A DNA stretch of 64,000 nt, taken from contig OX457052.1 of NCBI GenBank assembly GCA_949752735.1, positions 38,417,457 to 38,481,456 on the forward strand, read 5' to 3'. How positions within the stretch are numbered: the stretch's first letter is position 1; each line of letters starts with the position of its first letter. Below, in pieces: positions 36,801-45,200 of this stretch. Origin of the DNA: Lumbricus terrestris (lineage: Eukaryota > Annelida > Clitellata > Crassiclitellata > Lumbricidae). The notes below the pieces were generated by a model. That model worked only from the letters and a program-made list of their open reading frames with translations, had not been told where the DNA came from and made no database searches. The position numbers and the translations under genes are program-made.

Positions 36801-37651
36801 TCGTCGTCTTCGTTTTTCATATTAATAATAGCCTTTTTATTAGCTAAATACTCGGGAAGCTGAATATATGAACTACCTTTCAATGGCTTGTATACCACTG
36901 TATCGATATCCAACTTCAAAACGGCCTTGAATCGCCAATTACTACCCCGCATCTGATAACTAGCCATGCTCTCCTTAATTTTATCCACTGCGTTGGTATA
37001 TATTTCCTTCACATCGGTTGCTTCTAAAATAATATCAGTCTTTGATTTGAAATTAGGCTCAGCCGTTGTTATTTCACCGGATTTTATGTCTACTTTCTCC
37101 ATTACGCACATGAGATTGAGTTGAACTTTTACCCCTCGATTTTTCGCTAACAGCCTAACTACCTGCGATCTTACAGCCTTGAGAAAAGATTCAACATCGA
37201 CCCTGTTGTTACCCTCGATCGTGTATCTTTTTGTAAACCCTTTGATAGCCGTCGCAGTCTCTCGAAGTTTGAACCTGTGAACGGGTGGTTTTACTTGAGG
37301 GGGTAACTGACTAATCTCACTAGTCAACCAATCCGAAAAAGTAGCTTTATTTTTTCCCACAAATTTCCAAGTAGTAGACAAGAATGCCGTAAGTTCCTCT
37401 TTTCCTAATCTTGAGTATCCTCTTTGACCTCTCTTTTTTGCAATTTCTCGCAATTCTCGTACCGTGCCTCTCTGTTTCGTAGTCCCCGGAGTACGCGTTG
37501 GAGCCTTAATGTCTGGGACCCTAGCGCCTAGTTGATCTCCCCGCGTTATGAGTGCGATGAGTTCCTCTTTTGGTAGTTTCGAGTATCCTTTTTGTCCTCT
37601 TTGTTTTGGAATTTGTCGCAATTCTTTCAGATTATACGCTGTGTAGTCCAT
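33851..37651 (-). CDS. Protein-primed DNA polymerase B
   Basis: 1,266 residues from the Met at 37651, preferred over 37696 because ATATAAAATGG precedes it, as at the HNH genes. Two SAP/Rho-N-like repeats (LKELRQIPKQRGQKGYSKL, RELREIAKKRGQRGYSRL) open the protein, then a C2H2-like finger (about 401-422). Exonuclease motifs: YADFES (about 455), HNLTGYDSH (608), YNVSD (770). Between them sits a CHICGG...DHCHLTGKFRGAAHKICN zinc/HNH-like insert. Polymerase motifs: A YLDANNLYGWAM, B FFKLMNNSVFGKT, C LLFTDTDSLAYE. It replicates the element from its termini with a protein primer. No break was seen. Confidence 0.95.
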   Translation of the reverse strand: MDYTAYNLKELRQIPKQRGQKGYSKLPKEELIALITRGDQLGARVPDIKAPTRTPGTTKQRGTVRELREIAKKRGQRGYSRLGKEELTAFLSTTWKFVGKNKATFSDWLTSEISQLPPQVKPPVHRFKLRETATAIKGFTKRYTIEGNNRVDVESFLKAVRSQVVRLLAKNRGVKVQLNLMCVMEKVDIKSGEITTAEPNFKSKTDIILEATDVKEIYTNAVDKIKESMASYQMRGSNWRFKAVLKLDIDTVVYKPLKGSSYIQLPEYLANKKAIINMKNEDDECFKWCITRALNPVDEHPERITKDLVEQSKKLDWSGIVFPVAADANIINKFERCNNISVSVFGFEKSVYPLYISKHESDTCIDLLLISDDEKKHYCWIKNFNRLMAARTEKSVNSMHYCRRCLIGYRTKDSLEKHIEYCSQHDAQRIELPSPGTMLSFKNYYRKMRVPFIIYADFESFIKPIDTCQPDPSTSYTNKYQKHTPSSFCYHIKCFDDDLYSQAPVTFTAKSEDDDVAQIFIDSLIVDIKDIYNRFKFPEKMIFGKDDKELYDSATVCHICGGEFSDGDDDNDLRVRDHCHLTGKFRGAAHKICNLKYKVPKFFPVVFHNLTGYDSHLFVKKLRGGNNEQIKCIPCNEEKYISFSREIVVDKFINKEGKEKAVKRELRFIDSFRFMPAGLDALSKNLSKDQCKNVSKYYSGNRLDLLLRKGVYPYDHVSSIDQLNETELPLKSAFYSKLNDSGISDEDYNHAQEVWKEFGFKTFREYHDLYNVSDVLLLADVFENFRDVCMKNYNLDPAWYYTSPGLAWDASLKLTGVKLELLSDYDMILMVKHGIRGGVSTISHRYGQANNKYMSTFDESKPSSFITYLDANNLYGWAMCKKLPTHGFKWMTDDVLNDWRSIPCILEVDLEYPKDLHDLHNDYPLAPENITPESSTVPKLIPNLNDKVKYITHYENLKQYESLGLKITKIHRGIKFEESTWLKKYIDLNTNLRTKATNDFEKDFFKLMNNSVFGKTCENIESRVDIKLVSSEKQAIKLAAKTSYGSRTIFDQNLIAIHMKKTSLIYNKPIYLGMCILDLSKTLMYSFHYNYIKDKYGDRAKLLFTDTDSLAYEIKTVDFYADIAPDVRRMFDTSDYAKDHPSSIEPGVNKKVIGMFKDEAAGKQIEEFVGLRSKLYSYKMAGVDHKKCKGVKKYVVKKTITHDDYKECLFTRREQSRRMNVIRSHLHDIYTEEVNKVALSATDDKRVIMDDNISTLAYGHYLLKTI

Positions 37652-37744
37652 TTTATATTGGGATTTTTTGTCTTTAAGTCGAGATGCATATTCCATTTCT
37701 CAGTTATTTTATATACACAAGAGAAAAAAAATATTTTGATCGAG

Positions 37745-38127
37745 TGACTCATCATCGAAACTACTGGAAATTCCCCGCATGATGAGTCATAGGCGCGTGC
37801 TGGGGTGGTTATGGGGTGGCAAATTTTTGATGAGACAGCATATTTTTTGAACCATGGTTATGGGTTGATATATTTTTGAAGCATGGTTATGGGTAGTTTT
37901 GGAAAAGTTGGGAAAAGTTGGGAAAAGTTTAACCATGGTTTGGGTTGATTGGTAAAAGTTTAACCATGGTTATGGGTCGATATATTTTTGAAGCATGGTT
38001 ATGGATGGTTATATTTTTAAACCATGGTTATGGATGGTTATATTTTTAAACCATGGTTATGGATGGTTTGGAAAAGTTTAACCATGATTGTGGTCAAATG
38101 TCCCAGAATAGTCTTAATCTATCTACT
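37745..38127. repeat. Polinton right terminal inverted repeat
   Basis: Mirror copy of 21152-21534, no mismatch noticed over the stretches compared. The AP-1 / kappaB / AP-1 cluster lies at 37745-37789. About 90 bp separate it from the polymerase start, so it could contain the polymerase promoter. Confidence 0.95.
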
Positions 38128-38716
38128 CCTGGTGCACACCTACTCGTATCTCAAATTTTCCTGTATTTCCCACACGGCTTCTTACCGTTGTTCTTGCTCC
38201 TTCATACATCGACCTTACCAGGCGCACCAACACCTCCGGGACTCCTTTCTTCCTTAAGCTCCAGTAAACTACATCTCTTGGCACTCTGTCGAAAGCTTTC
38301 TCCATATCCACGAAGGTCCAGTATCTTTTGTTGTTTCCTTCTAATACCTTTTCCTGTACCTATCTCAGTATAAACACTGCATCCATTGTACCTCTCCCTG
38401 GTCTAAAGCCAAATTGGTTGTCGTGTAGCTCGACCTGTTCTCTGATTCGCCTCTCAATGATCTTTTCATACACCTTTAGTCCAACCTCCAACAGTTTAAT
38501 TCCTCTATAATTCCCGCATTCCATCACATCTCCTTTTTGTTTGTATAATGCTAGTATTTCACTTTCCTTCAGATCCTGAGGTAGTCTTTCCTGCTTCATG
38601 AAGTCGTTCAAGATAACATATAGCCACTCAACACCATTCTGTCGACTGACGACTGTATGGATAAATGGATTAGGTTCAAACTCGTTTTTGGGGTTTTTAG
38701 CAAAATATACTCGCAT
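38128..38716 (-). pseudogene. RTE-type LINE reverse transcriptase, N-terminal portion
   Basis: Minus-strand frame with ILNDFMKQERLPQDLKESEI, the GNYRGIKLLEVGLKVYEKII fingers and QFGFRPGRGTMDAVF. An in-frame TAG at 38360-38362 follows, then [18 protein letters not shown] (catalytic Asp region) up to RVGVHQ at the Polinton junction. The stop and the missing endonuclease show it was a 5'-truncated, inactive copy. The right target-duplication copy is 38128-38133. Confidence 0.88.
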
Positions 38717-38860
38717 AAAAACAAAACCATCTCGATAAACATACTTAATATGACATTATGCGTTGGATGACAGTATTACAATCTTCCCTTGCGCGCTGGT
38801 TCTCTTTAAAATCACCGTGGCCGAATTTACCCCGTGGCCGGTATAAGCCCGGTTCCCCTA

Positions 38861-39333
38861 CTCTGTCTTATCTTACTTCGCCTCATTGCAATGGACGCGT
38901 TTAGTACCCTAGAACATCCTTTAAGTTATGTCAGACACACCGTTTTTCAATAACGAAATTTAAATAGCAGACTCAGTACACTGATACGCGTAAAAAGAAT
39001 AGATAGTCTTGTGCGCGGCAATTGTTTTCGATTTAAGCAAAACGACGTAGAAATTATCTGACAACCGAATCAATCACGAGAGTTTGAATTCCCTTATATA
39101 CCGACCAGTCCCCATCGCAACTAGACCCACCGACGATTCACGGGAAGACGGGCATCTTCTGACGAAGTGGAATCAGCAGAAACAACGAAGAAGACATCGC
39201 TTTGAAGAACTCGCTGCTGAAGTAAATATAATTTTGGTTTTATTAGGCGACCGTATAATGTTATAATGCCTAGACCTGCATGGTCAATTTGCAATGAACT
39301 GATCGGGTGAGATAGGCCTACTTCACCACCGCT
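38861..39333 (+). promoter_or_regulatory. TATA box and candidate leader exon of gene 3
   Basis: CCCTTATATACC at 39091-39102, then a leader block matching 6933-7061 and 61729-61847, ending before GTAAAT (donor 39222). The region before it rejoins the sequence interrupted at 19517. Confidence 0.5.
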
Positions 39334-39561
39334 CAGGGCCGTAGTCAGGATTTGAGTTCGCGGGTTTCACTCACTAATTTCCCTTCTTAAAAAACTGATG
39401 ACTTTTTTTAGTCATCCGGCATATTTCGGGGGGTGTTTTCATGGTTTTATTTCATGGTTTTTACATCATGTGCTCGTAAATGCATTATATTATTTTTCAC
39501 ATTTTCCATTTCGGGGAGTGTTCAAACACCCAAAACACCCCCACCCCTAGCTACGGCCTTG
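39334..39561. mobile_element. hAT-type MITE
   Basis: 228 bp, termini CAGGGCCGTAGTCAGG / CTAGCTACGGCCTTG. Perfect 8-bp duplication CCACCGCT (39326-39333, 39562-39569). The empty site is at about 8598-8605. Confidence 0.93.
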
Positions 39562-39892
39562 CCACCGCTCCCCGTTTGAATGTCGCCACGTCATTTTAGG
39601 ACCCCGCCCACGTCCTTAGGTGCCAGGAAGTGAAAGAGGCCCAGCCAGCGGGTACATGTAGGATTTGTAGGTCCTTCTTGAATACGCGAAACGTCTTTGT
39701 AGTTTTCTGTCATCAAGAGAGCGATAAACGATTTAATAATAATTAGGTTGTCATTGTTTTTTCCTTGCTGCTGTTTGACGACACAAGGCCTGGATGTGAT
39801 GATAACAATTACGGGTATCCGTTTGATATTTTATCTGTTCTGGAGTTGAAGCACCAAACCTACATTTCTTAAACACACAATTCTACAGCTAT

Positions 39893-40530
39893 GTGATAAT
39901 TATTACTACACTCAGACATCATCACATCACCCCCATTCTCAAGTCACTTCACTGGTTGAAATTCCCAGAGCGAATCCACTTCAAAGTTCTCTCCTTAGCC
40001 TACAACTTCTTACAATGCTCCCAGCCCAGATATCTTCGCGAACTGTTCACCATCCAGCCTACCCGTTCTACCCGATCATCCGCCTGCCTTACACTCTCTA
40101 GACCGCCGGTCACAAATCATCTCAAGTTCTCCAACCGAGCCATATCCAACTCAGTACCACGCCTTTGGAGTGATTTGCCTCCTGAATTCCGATCCTTTTC
40201 AGTTCCTCCATCATCATTACTAATCACACATCACCTTTCTCAGGCTCCTCTATCCATCACACCTCGGGCTTTTCATTCGAAACTTAAGACACTTTTTTTC
40301 ACGAGCTCTTATCCTGTCTCATCTGATCCTCCACCTCCATTTCCCGGCCCAGACGACACCCGCCTTAATAGCTGTTCCGCCCCCTGATCCTATGACAACT
40401 CGACCCGGACCACCACGCACTACTCCCACGGACAATCCTTCTAACTCAACGCAGCGCTCGTGAATAAACTGGTGCCCCGCGCTTGGCTTTCAAGTGGCGC
40501 TTTAGAAATTTCGAGTTTACGATTACGATT
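39893..40530 (+). pseudogene. LINE C-terminal ORF fragment with 3' UTR
   Basis: The frame 39893-40387 carries HHITPILKSLHWLKFPERIHFKVLSLAYN, YLRELF and SNRAISNSVPRLWSDLP, the post-RT tail of L2/CR1-like LINEs. The 3' UTR (40405-40530) ends in TTACGA repeats, the same tail as at 17455-17590 and 55624-55745. Confidence 0.7.
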
Positions 40531-42072
40531 ACTAAATTACAAATAGGACTAAATTAAAGGACTTTTGTGCATGTTTAGGTTATAAATATTATTATAATGT
40601 GAATTTTCTGATGGGAATGCCTCCTCCCCATCTGAGTGAAATGCATGCTTGACTTTGTGATGAATTCAGGCTATCGTGATTACATTTCTTAATAGTGAGT
40701 GGCCCTCTGCTATTCTATTATTTTGTTGAACCGCTTCATAATCAGCTTAACTTTATACTAGACTAGGCTATGTGTATTGGTGACTCATTGTCTTGTTGGA
40801 AATTTCTTGATCCTCCACGTTTACTTATGCAAGAACTAAATTTGTAAATGAGCCAGATGAGTCTAAGCGGGTCTTTTAGACCTTTTTCGGCTGACTCATT
40901 GACCTGCAATAATGTTAAATTTATAACAATTCTTGTTGAATTCTGTTGTAAATGTATATTATTGTTATGCGAACGTTCATGTAACATGCAAGTCAATAAA
41001 CAATAAACAATGATTAGTGTAGCCATATGGGCGGAGTTTGGTTTCCGTTTTCGGGGGTAAAAAAATTTGGACCAGAAGGCGCGCGCCGAAAAAGTATTTC
41101 CGGCCGAAGAAGTTGATGACTTTTTTTAGTCGTCATGCTTTGGACTGACGCTGATAAAGTATGATCAGTGGCGGAGTTATTGTTTGTATTTTAATGGCGC
41201 TGTGTCATAACAAAGGTGATTAGACTAAGTGTTGCCCTTCTCCTTTCTTCAGGCTTGGGACTGGCACGTCCAGAGCACAAGCAGAATTAGGCGTTATTCG
41301 TAATTGATGGCATAACTGAAAAGCTTATAGGGCCTACTAAATCTTTCTTTTTATATTTTATTGTATTGCATCTGACCATTTTTGTAAAGCGCTACTCGCA
41401 GCAAAAGTTTTTCATTCCATCGGAGCGTCGTTCGAGTGACTAACTCATGGGTCCACTCGACGATGTGGATGTCCGATGCGAACGACTTGTCGTGGCGAGG
41501 GAGCTTTAGCCGACGCTGACTTCTGCGGAGACGAGAGTCGGCGACCAAGTGTGCAAGAGCAACGCTACCTCCGCCATTGGAGATCCGGGCTTTGCACAAC
41601 AGCTGCTTAGTGCTTGCCAGTGCCAGTCCAAAGCCTGAAAGAAAGAGGAGGGAGTCGCTAATGGTCTTTGGTTTCACAAAGCGACGTATAACTGAAGCTC
41701 AACTACACAGCCTTTCAGAAGCGCTCCCAGTGTGTGCAACGTCGAGAGAGAAGAGGCAGGATTCGAGACGAAAGAAAGATGAGGAGATACCACGAGAGCA
41801 ACCAGATAGGGGAGACCATTCCATGAGAAGGCATCTATGCAGGCAAATGATCTGGATTGAGCCAGGGCGGTCCTGGCGCGGAGGGGAAGTGGGCAACAAA
41901 GAGGTCAAGATAATGAGAGGACCTAGCTTATATGTAAGAGTCCTCTGGTCGGCTTGACCTCTTCGTTCCCCGCGTGCAAAATTAATTACTCCGCAAATCT
42001 TATGCCACATGCCTGTAGTATATTTGCCAGTGGATATTATTTCTAAAGAAATGTTGTTGCATTTTCTTCCAG
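40531..42072 (+). other. 5' flank/leader intron of gene 3
   Basis: Parallels 9060-10021 and 63300-63808 from about 41140 on. 41025-41130 holds a G-rich repeat scrap also seen at 63095-63290. No supported gene. It ends in acceptor TTTTCTTCCAG (42072), the strongest of the three paralogous acceptors. Confidence 0.55.
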
Positions 42073-42092
42073 TTGAAACTTCACTTCGAAAG

Positions 42093-42237
42093 ATGGCGCT
42101 GGCAAAATTGCTTGGCTGGGTTTTGATGGCAGCATGCTTCATCACACTGGGAGTTGCCATTGGGCCCCCAGACAAATCCGAAGGCGAAGTCAATGACAAG
42201 CAAGGCCCCCCGGAAGCAGAGGACGCTGATTGGAAAG
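42093..42237 (+). CDS. Gene 3 coding exon 1
   Basis: Starts 20 nt after acceptor CCAG (42072) and ends before donor GTCAGT (42238). Signal peptide and linker; the linker is shorter and less acidic than in genes 2 and 4. Confidence 0.75.
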
Positions 42238-45200
42238 GTCAGTCCACGAGTAACGCAGAGTGAGTAAGCGAGGATGTGGGTTCGTCAGTGATGTTCAGTT
42301 ATTGTTAGTGAGTTAGCGTCATTATGTCAATATCTTCAAAATTAAAATAGGCCTTTGCTAAAGGAGGAGGAGAAGGAGAAGAAGAAGAAAAAGAAGAAGA
42401 AGAAGAAGAAGAAGAAGAAGAAGAAGAAGAAGAAGAAGAAGGAGAAGAAGAAGTAGAAGACAGCAATATTTCATCTGCTATTAATATGAGTTCAGGAATT
42501 TTCAGCAACATTACTTAATGTGGTTGTCTTATTTTTTAGAAGTTATTGTTATTATACTACACAACTGTATGGCACAGTTCATTCGGTGCGTTCGCTAACG
42601 TGCTTTTTTGTAGGCTGAGAGGTCACATTTCCGCGTCATCCGCAAAATAATTAATATGCATGTATGGATTGTGGTCTACAAGGTAAACATTGTGGCTACT
42701 ACAGATTGTGATGAAATGGAATAGATATAATTATATAATTATAGAGTGCAGCGTATTCTCACAACCTTTACGCCAGCTGCTAAACTGCTAAAGTTAAGCA
42801 AGTAGGCCCAATGCAAGAACGACAGGACTGTGAAAATTCGACTGCCCTTTTCCGACTGACCGCGTCCCTTCTTATTCCTGGTTTTTATCCTCTCCCTCTG
42901 GTTTCTATCCTGCCGGGCCAGCGAGCGCTGCCTCGTCTGTTCGAACCCTAGCAAAGCCCGGCTGACCTCTTCCTCCAAATTTAAATACTCCATTCCTTAA
43001 ACTGATAAAGTACAACTCTACTTCCAATCTTTGACTGGACGTGCCTCTTAAGATGCCCAGCGCTGAAACTATTTTTTTCCTACCAGTTTGGTACCGTTCG
43101 ATTGCCCATCTCCACTGGTTTGCGCAATTCTGCCTGTCGCCTGAAATCCACTCTAAGCCGCTGTGGCTGGTCAGCTCTCCTCTCTGACTCAACTGGCAAC
43201 TATTTCTTTGTGTGCCATCCAATGTATTGGCCTGTCTGTAACTTCCTTCTCTCCCTTTGTCTTCTGCACCATCATCACTGCCCCATTATTAAGTCAATAT
43301 GATTTCTAATATTTTACCATTACATTTATATATTGTCTTATTCCGCCATGTGATAATAATATTATCACATGGCGGAATAAGACAATATATAAATGTAATG
43401 GTAAAATATTAGAAAGCCTATTGATATCATATTATATCATATTATGATATCATTTGCTATTAATATGAGTTCAGGAATTTTCAGCGACATTACTTAATGT
43501 GGTTGTCTTATTTTTTAGAAGAAAAAATCGATTTGAAGAACCTACTCATCGCAATAGCAGCTCTTACAGAGATGCAGATTACTTCCCCTGCGGCAAATGG
43601 AAAGATATGCAATTGCACTGGCCTCACCTGCAAATGTTGTGTGAAAATAGATATAAAAATACTGAAGGCCGAATGCAAGTATCCCACAACAATCTATAAG
43701 CTTACTTATTTCATTCCGAAACTATAATATTTAGCGCCCTTCTATGAATCTATTCTGACTTGGGGGGGAGATACCTGCAACCCAGCAGCTCCTCGTGCAC
43801 ATCCCAAGCCAGGATCTAGGAGGAGGGTCTATCGGACAGTATATAGCAAACACGAATGAATTCGGATTCAATGCAAAACAACTCTCCCAACCTTCTGAAT
43901 TGCGCAGCGGTGATGCTACTTACTGAATTGCGTGAAGTATAGCTCCAAATCTGCTTGCATACGTCCTTCCTTATGGAATGGACTTTCCCATCAGTTCGCT
44001 CTAGTAGTCTTTCGTCATCTTTCTCTCCTCTCAAAGCCTGACTTTTTCTCAGGGCTGCACGCACTGAGAGTGCTTCTGAAAGATTTTGCTGCGATAAGCG
44101 CTTTATAAATGGTCAGATACAATACAATACATGAGCTGACAGACTCCGTTATGAACAAGCATCGCAGTTGAACTGTAGTGAGAACGGCATCGGACAAAAA
44201 ACCACGGGTACTGAGTCCACGATTTGACAAAGAGTCCTAAAGGTATGCACTTCCAACACAACCCCACGGCCCTAGGTAGTTGGTGCTGAAGGCTAGAGTA
44301 CATCATAAAGCAGATGATTAGGTTCTGAAACCACTTTTATCCAGGTTTGGGGATTGACACCTCAAAGTGCCGCAGTTATTCTTATATTCATGTAGGCCTA
44401 TTGTTAACAAAAACTTATTAACATCTTGCCATCAGCTACAAACAGCAATTGTTCAAATGCGTAGTGGATCAATTATTCTTGAGTGTTGATGAAAGATGGA
44501 TGTAGTATCTCTAGCCAGGAGGGGTCATGTAGGCTAATTAATATTCAGACGATGCTCTCATTGTCTCAGCTGGAGTAAGACATGACGGCACCACATTTTG
44601 ACGAGAGACTTTGAAACGTAGGAAGATATATCTCGAATATCATGAACGAGTATTTGCTGGTTCTTTCACAATATTTTGATTCATGCTATTGTGATCCGGA
44701 TAATTTTGCCATGTAGGTCTACAGCTAGAGTGAGATTCACGTTTTTCTCTTTCTAACGGATCGCGCAGTTTCCACATGGACTATGAAACCTTCATGGACA
44801 GATCGCGTCACTTTAAATCCAAAATTTCAAATTTCTTAGATGTAGCAATATTATTCATAATCAAACCTACTTCCCATTGCACAATTTGTTTCTGATCTAG
44901 GTCATGAAGATTCGAATGAATTATTTTTAGCTTGCATGTGATTTTCTTGACTAGGTTGCCTGCTCTTCACCTATATTCCAGCCAATGAAAGTGCTTCTAT
45001 CTCTGTGACGATCTCGGGCGAAACTTGGTACAGGAAGACTTTCCTTGGTTGGTACAATCACAACACGACTCGAGTTCAATGCGTTATCACGCGGTCTAGT
45101 TTAAGCACACTAGTCTATTCCATTTTACATTTAGACTGAACTTGAAATTGAAAGTTTTTGTGGAGGGGTTTAGAATAATGGCAATTCACTGGCAAGAACG

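Larger units (their letters stand above)
21152..38127. mobile_element. Polinton/Maverick (adintovirus-like) element, apparently intact
   Basis: 16,976 bp bounded by 383-bp terminal inverted repeats that look identical by eye and by a perfect 6-bp duplication. It begins AGTAGATAG and ends CTATCTACT, agreeing with the AG...CT termini of Polintons. Gene order is integrase/PLA2-like (-); ATPase, penton-like, small proteins and capsid (+); then fibres x3, protease, HNH x2 and DNA polymerase B (-). Intergenic gaps are often under 40 bp. All core genes are open; the only lesion-like feature is the frame change between the PLA2-like and integrase frames. Intact ends and genes suggest a recent insertion. 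Confidence 0.96.
19520..38858. mobile_element. TA-flanked DNA transposon, host of the nested LINE and Polinton
   Basis: Left end GAGGAAGCCGGGGTAATTTC, with TA before it (19518-19519). The right end, on the other strand, is GGGGAACCGGGC...CGGGGTAAATTCGGCC, with TA after it (38859-38860). Outside, 19470-19517 and 38861-38900 rejoin into the sequence seen uninterrupted at 6660-6730 and 61440-61510. Without the Polinton the element is about 2.36 kb. No transposase was recognised, so it is non-autonomous or decayed. GGGG(A/T)AA...CGGCC motifs recur internally at 19704-19740 and 20080-20100. Confidence 0.7.

Noticed and set aside
37652..37696. Upstream Met for the DNA polymerase
   Set aside because: The downstream Met has the ATATAAAATGG context shared by neighbouring genes; the upstream 15 residues are not conserved-looking.
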